NCBI GenBank assembly: GCA_004213235.1
Contig: SHAI01000036.1
Span: 1 to 14,250, forward strand
Source of the DNA: Parvularculaceae bacterium
GTDB taxonomy: Bacteria; Pseudomonadota; Alphaproteobacteria; Caulobacterales; Parvularculaceae
DNA: 14,250 nt
Reading direction: 5' to 3'
Part shown: positions 1-6,699 of the stretch, in pieces
Position numbering within the stretch: the first letter of the stretch is position 1
Layout: each line of letters begins with the position of its first letter
The notes under the pieces: generated by a model
What the model was told of the DNA's origin: nothing
The model's database searches: none
What the model saw: only the letters and a program-made list of their open reading frames with translations
Translations under genes and position numbers: made by a program

Positions 1-1014
1 GCCATCGCGATTTTGCTCATCATACTGCCGGGTACGGACGAAATGGGTATATCCTACACGAACAGGGCCACGGTAAAACGCTAAACCGAGTATGACATCA
101 CCAGTAAAGTTGCGGCGGGTTACACCATCATTCGATCGCGGCATGCCATCGAGAAAAATGTTTTGCGGGATATAGCGTCCATCGACACCGCTATACACAT
201 ACCAGCCCCATTTCGCCGTGGGTTTGAACAATGCCGCGCCAGGGAGGCTCGGCTTCAACGTGGCGGGTGTGATGTCGATGGGTGGATTCCAGCCGAAACG
301 AAAAGTTGCGCCAAGGTTTGCGGCCGTTTTCAGATTGCCGACGCGCGCGCCATAATGAGGGGCAAACTGTACTTTGAACCCGGGCGACTCCCTGTCGCCA
401 ATGAGATTGGCAATGTGGGTGCGCCGCCATGACAATTCGAATGCCGGGCGGTTGCTGATCTGATTGTCCCACCCTCTCGGGTCCTCGGCATTGATGAGGC
501 GGTGATAGGCGATCTGGATGCTGTCAGCCTGGGAAGCTGGGCCGACGACCCCGAAGAGCAATTGCAACTGGTCGATGCGTGTATCGTTCTGGTTGAGAAC
601 TGCGCCGACGGATCCATAAAGCAGACCAGCATAAGGTCGATCATTGGGGGCAGGGATCTCCAGGGAGATGTCCTCAGGTGTGTAGATGTGATGGCCGAGC
701 CCGAAATGGAAGCGGGTTTCGAGTGTTTCTCGCTCGCGCGCCAGGAAATCGATAGCCCGCTCGGACCATTGCGGCGGTTGTGTGGGTGCGGTCAGGTAGG
801 AGATCTCTATCCCGCTTGAATAGTCGCGGTCGAGGGAGCCGCGGGCGAAAAGGTCGTTGTCTACAACGAGCGCCAGCGCGCCTTTGCGGGTGCGTTTCGG
901 TTCATCCTGGGATGCGTTATCGGCGGGCGTTGCCGCCAGGGATGCGCCGCCGAACAGAAAAAACGGCGCAGCCATGAGCGCAGCTCTTAGTGATCGAATG
1001 GAGACCAGATGCAA
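1..1014 (-). CDS. LpxR-like outer-membrane lipid A 3'-O-deacylase (3' end outside window)
   Basis: An open minus-strand frame runs off the left edge without a stop; 338 codons are visible. Members of this family (LpxR/DUF2219) are outer-membrane beta-barrels that remove the 3'-acyloxyacyl chain from lipid A. Family features seen, numbering from the TTG at 1014: an N-terminal signal peptide (VSIRSLR then a hydrophobic run ending SLAA, near residue 28); VDNDLF with the Asn53-Asp54 pair; RDYSSG (64-68); YTPED; DRPYAG (125-130); and GPASQ...AYHRL with His171 followed by GWDNQI. Asn, Asp, Ser and His at these places match the known LpxR active site. Near the edge, FVRTRQYDEQ resembles the last barrel strands, so perhaps only 10-20 residues are missing. 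The start is uncertain: TTG 1014 has a purine-rich ribosome site and gives a basic signal-peptide n-region; ATG 975 loses the arginines; ATG 1083 would add a long leader. Family is fairly sure, start is not. Confidence 0.75.
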   Translation of the reverse strand, partial: MHLVSIRSLRAALMAAPFFLFGGASLAATPADNASQDEPKRTRKGALALVVDNDLFARGSLDRDYSSGIEISYLTAPTQPPQWSERAIDFLARERETLETRFHFGLGHHIYTPEDISLEIPAPNDRPYAGLLYGSVGAVLNQNDTRIDQLQLLFGVVGPASQADSIQIAYHRLINAEDPRGWDNQISNRPAFELSWRRTHIANLIGDRESPGFKVQFAPHYGARVGNLKTAANLGATFRFGWNPPIDITPATLKPSLPGAALFKPTAKWGWYVYSGVDGRYIPQNIFLDGMPRSNDGVTRRNFTGDVILGLAFYRGPVRVGYTHFVRTRQYDEQNRDG

Positions 1015-1019
1015 CAAAA

Positions 1020-1028
1020 CTTCCCCCC
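1020..1028 (-). promoter_or_regulatory. Candidate ribosome binding site for the LpxR-like gene
   Basis: On the minus strand GGGGGGAAG lies just upstream of two TTG codons (1017 and 1014). The G run ends 8 nt before the TTG at 1014. ATG 975 has only a weak AAGAG upstream and ATG 1083 has nothing clear. This is why the TTG start was preferred. Confidence 0.35.
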
Positions 1029-1205
1029 GGGCAGCGACTGACAGCGTAAGCCCCTGAAGTGACTTTGTGGAAAATACCCCCATTGGGGCCCATTTACGAT
1101 CCGAAACTAAGCGGTGTTTTACGACTTTCTCCTGAAAAAGGCAGTATGTCGTCTTTAAGGTCTCCGGATGTGCTCAAAAAAACACGCTCTGCCTAGGGTG
1201 ACTGG

Positions 1206-2324
1206 CTACTTGTCGATCACCCAAGCAGGTGCGCGCGCCCCGTCCAGCCAATATCGACGCTCAACGCGGCGGCCAAGCCGGGTCAGCAGTTCGTAGCCGA
1301 TCGTGTTGCATGCTTTGGCGACGTGTTCGATTGGTGCGGTGCGTCCGAAAATTTCTGCTCTGTCGCCAATGCTAATCGCGCCGGGGGCGTGTGTGATGTC
1401 GATGGTTGTAAGATCCATGGAGACCCGGCCTACAACGGGGCAGGTGAACCCGCCGATGGACACATTGGCACCATCGCCCGCGGCGCGTGGAAAGCCGTCG
1501 CCATACCCAATTGAAAGGGTCGCAATTCGGGTTGGGCGATCGGCGACAAAGAGCCCGTCATAGCCAACCGCGTCGCCCGGTGCGATATCGAATATCTGAA
1601 TGACGGGGGCGCTCAGCGTGGCGACGGGATCGATTTCGTCAACAGGGCAGCCAAATGGGCTGACGCCATAGAGCCCGATACCGAGCCGCAAGAGGTCTGC
1701 CCCGTAGTCAGGCCCGATCAGTGCACCGCCGGTTGATACCAAGCTTCTTCGAGCGTCCGGAAATTTTGCCTGAAGCGCGTCAAAACGGCGCTTTTGCTGG
1801 CCGTTGGCGGGATGTGCCCGCGTGCCAGCATGTGCCAAATGGCTCATGACCATATTGATCCGCAGGCGTTTAAGGGAAAGGATTGCGTCGATTTCGCGCT
1901 CCGGGGCACCTAGGCGATTAAAACCGGTATCGAAATGCACTGCCGCCGGCATGTCAGGGTGCGCCTCGACCCATTGTTTCGCTTGATCCAGCGAGTTCAA
2001 AACCGGTGTAAGCCGGGCATCATGGTAAATCTGAAGATCGCCGATTGGCCCATTCAGGACAAAGATTTCAGCACCCGGGGCCAGATCGGCAAGGCCAGCA
2101 CGCAACTGCACGCCTTCGATTGCATGGGCGACGAAAAAGACTTGGCAGTTTTTCCGCTTCGCCAGTACCCGAGCTGCTGCGATCGCTCCTAGGCCGTAGC
2201 CATCGCATTTCATCACGGCGGCCGGGGTCGCGCCGACGCTGGCGGCGGCAAGTCGTTCGAAATTAGTAATGAGCGCCGACAAATCGACGTCAACGTGTGC
2301 GGTGGAATCTGAGGACATGCTCAT
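1206..2324 (-). CDS. alr: Alanine racemase
   Basis: PLP-dependent interconversion of L- and D-alanine in the cytoplasm, supplying D-Ala for peptidoglycan. Fold-type III features, numbered from ATG 2324 (372 aa, a normal length): the PLP lysine in VMKCDGYGLG (Lys39); DTGFNRLG; SHLAHAG; RLGIGLYGVSP; the catalytic-tyrosine loop VGYDGLF followed by RIATLSIGYGDGFPR; and VGRVSMDLTTID. The PLP-lysine motif reads CDGYGLG where many homologues have ADAYGHG, so Cys, Gly and Leu replace common residues, but the Lys and Tyr remain. The frame extends to GTG 2360, but that adds 12 unusual residues and lies only about 9 nt from a predicted transcription start, so ATG 2324 (or ATG 2318) is preferred. It follows dnaB on the same strand after a gap of about 160 bases, which holds a possible promoter. 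Identity is very secure. Confidence 0.95.
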   Translation of the reverse strand: MSMSSDSTAHVDVDLSALITNFERLAAASVGATPAAVMKCDGYGLGAIAAARVLAKRKNCQVFFVAHAIEGVQLRAGLADLAPGAEIFVLNGPIGDLQIYHDARLTPVLNSLDQAKQWVEAHPDMPAAVHFDTGFNRLGAPEREIDAILSLKRLRINMVMSHLAHAGTRAHPANGQQKRRFDALQAKFPDARRSLVSTGGALIGPDYGADLLRLGIGLYGVSPFGCPVDEIDPVATLSAPVIQIFDIAPGDAVGYDGLFVADRPTRIATLSIGYGDGFPRAAGDGANVSIGGFTCPVVGRVSMDLTTIDITHAPGAISIGDRAEIFGRTAPIEHVAKACNTIGYELLTRLGRRVERRYWLDGARAPAWVIDK

Positions 2325-2375
2325 CGTCTTGTTTATTTCATATCCGTCGGGCCAAAACACGGCGCATTATTGGCA

Positions 2376-2404
2376 AATATCTGAAAATACCGATTGAGAA
2401 GCAA
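2376..2404 (-). promoter_or_regulatory. Possible sigma70-type promoter for alr
   Basis: On the minus strand TTGCTT (2404-2399) and GATATT (2381-2376) are separated by exactly 17 nt. The predicted start near 2369 gives a leader of about 45 nt to ATG 2324. The -35 is TTG-type and the -10 matches the consensus at 4 of 6 places. It would let alr be transcribed independently of dnaB. Reading by eye only. Confidence 0.3.
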
Positions 2405-2487
2405 TCGCTGTGCGCGAAGGTGTTGTGAAAGAGGTTGTGCTCATAAGAAAGCTTGTCACGATATAACGGCTATGACCATGATTGGCG

Positions 2488-4029
2488 CTAGTCGTGCCGA
2501 TGGCTGTCATACCTTTGGTGATCAAGGTTCGAGAATTTTGTCAGGTTTTCATTGAACGCCAGTGGAACATTCCCAATCGGGCCGTGGCGCTGTTTGGCAA
2601 TGATCACTTCAGCGATGCCCCGAGCCTGCTCCATGCGCTCTAACCATTTAGCGTGGCTGATTTGCGCCCCTTCCTCCTCGCCACTTTTGGGTTCGGACCG
2701 GCGCAGATAATATTCCTCCCGGTAGACGAACAAAACGATGTCGGCGTCTTGCTCAATAGAGCCGGATTCGCGCAGGTCTGAGAGGAGAGGTCGCTTATCA
2801 TCCCTGGCCTCAACGCCGCGCGATAGCTGGGACAGGGCGAGTACCGGCACATGTAATTCTTTCGCCAGCGCTTTGAGGCCGACGGAAATTTCGGTGATTT
2901 CCTGCACCCTGCTATCGCCCTTGCGCGTTGAACCGGACAAAAGCTGCAGATAGTCAACGACAATGAGATCGAGACCCTTTTGACGCTTCAATCGTCTGGC
3001 CCGCGCAGCAACCTGCGCGATGGACAATCCACCGGTATCATCGATATGGAATGGTAAAGTGTCGAGTTCGCGCGCGCGGTGGTATATGCGCTCAAACTGC
3101 GCCTCATCAATCGTGCCGCGCCGGATTTCGTTGGACGGGACTTCCGACATCTCCGAGAGGATCCGCATCGCTATCTGATCTGCCGACATTTCGAGCGAGA
3201 AAAAGCCAACAACACCGCCGGTTTCGTCCTCGCTTTCGCGGCCTTCTGCAATTGCGCGCAAGCGGGCCCGCGCAACATTCACCGCAACATTGACCGCAAG
3301 CGATGTCTTGCCCATGGAGGGGCGTCCGGCAAGAATGATGAGATCCGATGGGTGTAGGCCACCCATCATATTATCCAAGTCTTCCAGGCCAGTGGCGATG
3401 CCCGAAAGGCCGCCGCCGCGTTTCAACGCGGCGTCTGCAACATCAACCGCTTCAATCAATGCGCTGCGGAACGTCTTGAAACCCTTGCCGTAATGGCCTT
3501 TCTCCGCCAGCTCATAAAGTTGACGTTCGGCGTCCTGAAGCTGTTCATCGGGGGCATCGTCCAATGCCGCGCGCCGCGCGCGATCAATGATGTCGCCACC
3601 GATATGCATGAGGCCACGATAGACAGCGAGATCAAAAACCACCCTTGCATAATCATGGGCACTGGACGTTGCAGGCACGCTCGCGGCCATTCGTTCCAGA
3701 TATTGACGCCCGCCCGCATCACGATAACCGTCGGAAATACTAAGATGAGCATCGACCGTCACGGGGGAGGCCAGACGCCCTTGTTCAATAAGCGTGCGGC
3801 ACGCGTCATAAACAAGCGCGTGAATCTGATCGTAAAAATGCTCTGTCTGCAAATATGCCGAGACTTTGTAGAACACTTCATTATCGAACAGGATCGCGCC
3901 GAGTACGGCCTGTTCCGATTCAATACTTAGCGGGATCCGCTCGTCTGATTTTTCTCCAGACGTCCTGCCACCATTGCCGGGGGCGGGGGGATTATTGCTG
4001 GAAGCGGGAAGTTGTGCACCATCGGCCAT
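2488..4029 (-). CDS. dnaB: Replicative DNA helicase DnaB
   Basis: Hexameric 5'-3' helicase that unwinds DNA at the replication fork and interacts with primase. The 513 residues show a flexible Pro/Gly/Ser-rich N-terminus (1-30); the N-terminal primase-interaction domain (RIPLSIESEQAVLGAIL, from 31); a linker; and the RecA-like domain with Walker A GRPSMGKTS (235-243, Lys241), the catalytic-Glu motif FFSLEMS (Glu280), Walker B LIVVDYLQLL (Asp359), LALSQLSRG (398-405) and the arginine-finger region KQRHGPIG (479-486). The extra EEYYLRR...HAKWLERMEQ stretch (438-468) before that motif is typical of alphaproteobacterial DnaB. No other ATG or GTG start lies in frame nearby, so ATG 4029 stands, yet no Shine-Dalgarno is visible before it and an intrinsic terminator ends 16 nt upstream. 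Gene order rpsF-rpsR-rplI-dnaB-alr is standard for the class. Confidence 0.97.
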   Translation of the reverse strand: MADGAQLPASSNNPPAPGNGGRTSGEKSDERIPLSIESEQAVLGAILFDNEVFYKVSAYLQTEHFYDQIHALVYDACRTLIEQGRLASPVTVDAHLSISDGYRDAGGRQYLERMAASVPATSSAHDYARVVFDLAVYRGLMHIGGDIIDRARRAALDDAPDEQLQDAERQLYELAEKGHYGKGFKTFRSALIEAVDVADAALKRGGGLSGIATGLEDLDNMMGGLHPSDLIILAGRPSMGKTSLAVNVAVNVARARLRAIAEGRESEDETGGVVGFFSLEMSADQIAMRILSEMSEVPSNEIRRGTIDEAQFERIYHRARELDTLPFHIDDTGGLSIAQVAARARRLKRQKGLDLIVVDYLQLLSGSTRKGDSRVQEITEISVGLKALAKELHVPVLALSQLSRGVEARDDKRPLLSDLRESGSIEQDADIVLFVYREEYYLRRSEPKSGEEEGAQISHAKWLERMEQARGIAEVIIAKQRHGPIGNVPLAFNENLTKFSNLDHQRYDSHRHD

Positions 4030-4045
4030 GATTACAATGAGCCAT

Positions 4046-4075
4046 AAAAAACGCCGATCGTCGAGCGATCGGCGT
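4046..4075 (-). terminator. Intrinsic terminator between rplI and dnaB
   Basis: On the minus strand a perfect 10-bp stem (arms 4075-4066 and 4060-4051, ACGCCGATCG with its complement) closes a 5-nt loop and is followed directly by an uninterrupted U run (4051-4046). It lies 84 bases after the rplI stop codon and 16 bases before the dnaB ATG. The U run favours the minus strand. An AT-rich tail on the other side could give weak plus-strand activity, but no plus-strand gene ends there. Confidence 0.85.
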
Positions 4076-4159
4076 AATTAATTTTTCCACTGTACGCAAA
4101 AAGAGCCGTAGACAGATGGTTTCGTCAACCTATCCTTGCGCACCCAGCCGGATGCAAGT

Positions 4160-4780
4160 CTAGGATGCCTCTTCGTCCGATGTGGCCTCAGCGGCCTCAG
4201 AGGTCTCAGCAGCGTCGCCATCAACAGCTTCGCCAGTTGCTTCATCGAAGAATTCTGCGCTTTCCTCTTCGCCATCGTCTTCTTGATCGCGACCAAGAAC
4301 ATTCTCGCCGCGTGCCTGACGCTCGGCCTCGTCGTCCGAACGGGCAATGTTGATGTCGATTGTTGCGTCGACTTCACCATGAAGGGCGATACGAACTTTT
4401 TCGATACCAAGTGTTTTCAATGGCTTGTTCAGGCGAACCTGACCACGGGTAATGCTCACACCTTCTGCGCTTGCTATTTCGGCGATATCCCGTGCGGAAA
4501 CCGAGCCGTAGAGCATGCCCATTTCCGATGCCTGGCGAATGATCACAAAGGCGCGACCATCAATTTTCTTGGCAACCGCTTCAGCTTCGGCTTTGCGCTC
4601 AAGATTGCGTGCTTCGAGTTCCGCGCGCTGGCTCTCAAACACTTTCTTGTTGGTTTCGTTTGCACGTAACGCCTTTTTCTGAGGCAGAAGAAAGTTACGC
4701 GCATAGCCAGGGCGGACTTTGACGACGTCGCCCATTTGGCCGAGGTTTTCGACCCGTTCCAGGAGAATGATTTCCATCAT
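4160..4780 (-). CDS. rplI: 50S ribosomal protein L9 (bL9) with acidic C-terminal extension
   Basis: Large-subunit protein that binds 23S rRNA near the L1 stalk and helps keep the reading frame. The N-terminal RNA-binding domain is clear (EIILLERVENLGQMGDVV, PGYARNFLLPQ, residues 3-34), followed by the long connecting helix rich in Lys, Glu and Ala, and the C-terminal domain (GMLYGSVSARDIAE ... ALHGEVDATIDI, about 87-145). The protein has 206 residues against about 150 in E. coli; the surplus is an extension from about 150 rich in Asp, Glu and Ala, ending DEEAS. Two ATGs adjoin: 4780 lies 9 nt after GGGGAG and is preferred over 4777. The rpsR stop is 6 nt upstream, so the two genes are probably translationally coupled. 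A terminator follows. Confidence 0.95.
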   Translation of the reverse strand: MMEIILLERVENLGQMGDVVKVRPGYARNFLLPQKKALRANETNKKVFESQRAELEARNLERKAEAEAVAKKIDGRAFVIIRQASEMGMLYGSVSARDIAEIASAEGVSITRGQVRLNKPLKTLGIEKVRIALHGEVDATIDINIARSDDEAERQARGENVLGRDQEDDGEEESAEFFDEATGEAVDGDAAETSEAAEATSDEEAS

Positions 4781-4786
4781 GACTGA

Positions 4787-5011
4787 TTACTCCCCGACAT
4801 AAGGAAGCAGTGCGAGGAACCGGGCGCGCTTGATCGCCCGTGCAAGTTCGCGCTGTTTTTTATAGGAAACTGCAGAGATCCGCGATGGCACAATTTTGCC
4901 CCGTTCGGAAATATAACGCTGCAGAAGCTTCGGGTCTTTATAGTCAATTTTCGGTGCTTTTTCACCGGAAAATGGACAGGTCTTACGACGCCGCATGAAT
5001 GGTTTTGCCAT
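4787..5011 (-). CDS. rpsR: 30S ribosomal protein S18 (bS18)
   Basis: Small-subunit protein that binds 16S rRNA as a heterodimer with S6 on the platform. The 74 residues match the family in length and in the core: MRRRKTCPF, IDYKDPKLLQRYISERGKI, PSRISAVSYKKQRELARAIKRARFLALLPY. The start is fixed by a strong GGGAGG ribosome site 9 nt before ATG 5011; this site sits immediately after the rpsF stop codon, giving a 15-nt gap. rplI begins 6 nt after its stop. The three genes form a tight cotranscribed unit. Confidence 0.97.
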   Translation of the reverse strand: MAKPFMRRRKTCPFSGEKAPKIDYKDPKLLQRYISERGKIVPSRISAVSYKKQRELARAIKRARFLALLPYVGE

Positions 5012-5026
5012 GTCTATTTTCCTCCC

Positions 5027-5413
5027 TTAGCGCCGGTCGCCACGATCACCACGACCGCCTCGGTCGCCACGATCACCGCGGTCAGACTTGTCCCGACGGC
5101 TGAGAACCGGCGATGGGTTTTCGTCATGTTCATCAACGCGGATTGTCAAAAACCGAAGGATGTCTTCGTTGATTTTCTCCTGACGCTCAAGTTCGTGAAG
5201 CGCCGCCGCTGGGGCATCGATATTGAAAAGGCTATAATGGCCTTTGCGGTTTTTGCTGATCTTGTATTGGAGGTTGCGAAGACCCCAATATTCGGACTTG
5301 GCGATCTGCCCGCCATTGTCGGTGACAATTTTCTGAAGCGTCTCGGTCAAGCCTTCGACCTGTGCCGGAGAGATATCCTGACGCGCAATGAAGATATGTT
5401 CGTAAAGGGGCAT
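5027..5413 (-). CDS. rpsF: 30S ribosomal protein S6 (bS6) with Arg-Gly-Asp-rich tail
   Basis: Platform protein of the 30S subunit and partner of S18. The 128 residues begin MPLYEHIFIARQDISPAQVE, followed by EYWGLRNLQYKISKNRKGHYSLFNID and ILRFLTIRVDEHDE, the usual ferredoxin-like S6 core (about 1-100). The C-terminal tail is a low-complexity run of RGD/RGG units (about residues 110-128), encoded by near-identical DNA repeats. The frame extends upstream to 5482, but AAGGAG just before ATG 5413 and the family N-terminus fix the start. First gene of rpsF-rpsR-rplI, transcribed divergently from fabD. The leader from the predicted promoter to the ATG is about 155 nt, long enough for autogenous control by S6:S18, though no motif is proven. 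Confidence 0.96.
   Translation of the reverse strand: MPLYEHIFIARQDISPAQVEGLTETLQKIVTDNGGQIAKSEYWGLRNLQYKISKNRKGHYSLFNIDAPAAALHELERQEKINEDILRFLTIRVDEHDENPSPVLSRRDKSDRGDRGDRGGRGDRGDRR
5034..5077. repeat. 17-bp direct repeat encoding the RGD tail of S6
   Basis: The plus-strand word CGGTCGCCACGATCACC occurs at 5034-5050 and again at 5061-5077, 27 bases apart, with related partial copies between and after. It lies inside the 3' end of rpsF and encodes the RGDRGD units. This looks like expansion of coding sequence and is not a mobile or CRISPR repeat. Confidence 0.85.
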
Positions 5414-5521
5414 CACGCCCGCTCCTTTTCGAATATGACGGTGGAGACGGATCGCCCGCGTTTTTCTGGAGCGCGCGAGCAAGGTGCCTTTGGTTCAAGT
5501 TCAGCCGAGCCATCCCGGAAA

Positions 5522-5544
5522 CCGGCCCAAAAATCGTGGACCGG
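5522..5544 (-). promoter_or_regulatory. GC-rich hairpin in the rpsF leader
   Basis: In the minus-strand transcript CCGGUCC pairs with GGGCCGG (7 pairs, one G-U) around a 9-nt loop. It lies about 110 nt before rpsF and inside the leader predicted from the promoter at 5575-5603. Many bacteria control rpsF through an S6:S18-binding leader structure. Whether this hairpin belongs to that class cannot be decided by eye. It lacks a U run after the stem, so it is not a terminator. Confidence 0.35.
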
Positions 5545-5574
5545 CGAACATGACCACCGTTCAGTGAAGCGCGG

Positions 5575-5603
5575 GCGATAACCCAAACAAAGGCGGGTTG
5601 CAA
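5575..5603 (-). promoter_or_regulatory. Probable promoter of the rpsF-rpsR-rplI operon
   Basis: On the minus strand TTGCAA (5603-5598) and TATCGC (5580-5575) are spaced by exactly 17 nt. The predicted start near 5568 leaves a leader of about 155 nt before rpsF. Both hexamers match the sigma70 consensus only in part, as is common in Alphaproteobacteria. Confidence 0.4.
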
Positions 5604-5682
5604 GCCATTTGACGAGATTTTGGGCTTGCGTGATTTTGTTCAGAATTTACGCTTGCGTTGCAGGGAAAACTGCCGCTCAACT

Positions 5683-5710
5683 TTGACAAGTCAACGCACT
5701 GCGTTATGCG
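5683..5710 (+). promoter_or_regulatory. Probable promoter of fabD-fabG
   Basis: A perfect TTGACA -35 element (5683-5688) is followed 16 nt later by TATGCG (5705-5710), or 15 nt later by TTATGC. The predicted start near 5716 gives a leader of about 20 nt before the GGAG and ATG of fabD. The -35 is convincing, the -10 is poor. Confidence 0.45.
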
Positions 5711-5735
5711 ACGTCATGGCATATGGAGAACTTGT

Positions 5736-6674
5736 ATGGCCAGAGCATTCATTTTTCCCGGGCAGGGCAGTCAATTCATTGGCATGGGGCAGGCCATTGC
5801 CGATGCCTTTCCCGCCGCACGCGAGGTCTTCGAAGAAGTCGACGACGCCCTGGAGCGCCACCTGACCAAAATTATGTGGGAGGGCCCGATTGATGCGCTG
5901 AATTCCACGGCCAATACGCAACCGGCCCTCATGGCGCATTCGATTGCAATGGTCCGCGTGATGGAGGCGCAAACCGGTTTGGATATCGCCAATGCGCGTT
6001 TCGTCGCCGGACATTCTCTGGGAGAATACAGCGCGCTTTGCGCGACCCGGGCTTTGCCATTGGCGGATACTGCACGCATTCTACAGGCCCGCGGCGAGGC
6101 CATGCAGGCGGCCGTGCCTGAGGGTGAGGGGGCTATGGCCGCGCTTCTGGGAGCTGATATCGAAAAGGCGCAAAACGCCATTGATGCCGCACCGGGTGAC
6201 GGGGTCCTGGAAATTGCCAATGACAATGCCCCGGGGCAGGTCGTCGTCTCAGGAACCAAGACCCGCGTTGAAGCGCTGGCGCAGGATGTTCGCACTCACG
6301 GCATAAAAATGGCGAAAATGCTTCCCGTTTCCGCACCGTTTCATTGTTCCTTGATGGCTCCCGCAGCGGCCGTGATGAAAGAGAAATTGGGGGAGGCTGA
6401 CTTCACAGCCCCTGCTGCGCTGATTGTCGCAAATGTCCTGGCGAAGGAAGCGGCAGGGGACCCGGACACAATTCGGACACTCCTCGAGCAGCAGGTTACC
6501 GGCCGCGTTCGCTGGCGCGAGAGCGTTGAATATATGGTGGAAAACGGCGTTGATCGATTTGTGGAGATCGGTTCTGGTAAAGTATTATGCGGACTTGTGC
6601 GTCGAATTAATGGCGATGCCTCCGTCATGAGTGTTGGCGAGCCGTCCGATTTGGACGCTTTTGTTGAAGCTTAG
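5736..6674 (+). CDS. fabD: Malonyl-CoA:ACP transacylase
   Basis: Transfers malonyl from CoA to acyl carrier protein, the entry step for chain extension in type II fatty acid synthesis. The 312 residues show the N-terminal FPGQGSQ (7-13), the nucleophile motif GHSLGE with Ser94, Arg119 in the LQARGEAMQ stretch, the catalytic-His segment PVSAPFHCSLM (His203) and the C-terminal GRVRWRESV and EIGSGKVL motifs. Length is normal for the family. The frame opens further upstream, but ATG 5736 has GGAG 7 nt before it and begins at the family N-terminus (MARAFIFPGQG). First gene of the fatty acid cluster; fabG starts 25 nt after its stop, and the acceptor protein AcpP is encoded nearby. Confidence 0.97.
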   Translation: MARAFIFPGQGSQFIGMGQAIADAFPAAREVFEEVDDALERHLTKIMWEGPIDALNSTANTQPALMAHSIAMVRVMEAQTGLDIANARFVAGHSLGEYSALCATRALPLADTARILQARGEAMQAAVPEGEGAMAALLGADIEKAQNAIDAAPGDGVLEIANDNAPGQVVVSGTKTRVEALAQDVRTHGIKMAKMLPVSAPFHCSLMAPAAAVMKEKLGEADFTAPAALIVANVLAKEAAGDPDTIRTLLEQQVTGRVRWRESVEYMVENGVDRFVEIGSGKVLCGLVRRINGDASVMSVGEPSDLDAFVEA

Positions 6675-6699
6675 AAGAATAATTAAGGTGAGCGAATAA

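Larger units (their letters stand above)
5414..5735. other. Divergent rpsF/fabD intergenic region
   Basis: This 322-base gap separates rpsF (minus) from fabD (plus). It holds a probable promoter for each side (5575-5603 minus; 5683-5710 plus) and a GC-rich hairpin in the rpsF leader (5522-5544). Open frames cross it on both strands, but they have no recognisable protein signature and are extensions or shadows of the neighbours. No gene is called. Confidence 0.6.

Noticed and set aside
1135..1194. Inverted AGGCAG/CTGCCT with a T run after alr on the minus strand, as a terminator
   Set aside because: The arms are about 44 nt apart with no good inner pairing, so the stem would be unstable.
3493..3930. 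A 145-codon plus-strand open frame opposite dnaB
   Set aside because: It is antisense to the well-conserved N-terminal region of DnaB and shows no family signature.
4136..4669. A 177-codon plus-strand open frame opposite rplI
   Set aside because: It lies wholly antisense to rplI and its terminator side, has no ribosome site and its composition mirrors the L9 codons. It is a shadow frame.
5034..5095. Repeats that could suggest a small CRISPR or tandem array
   Set aside because: The repeats are in frame inside rpsF, encode RGD units, and lack uniform spacers.
5126..5581. A 151-codon plus-strand open frame crossing rpsF and its leader
   Set aside because: It overlaps S6 antisense, and its part in the leader has no recognisable protein features.
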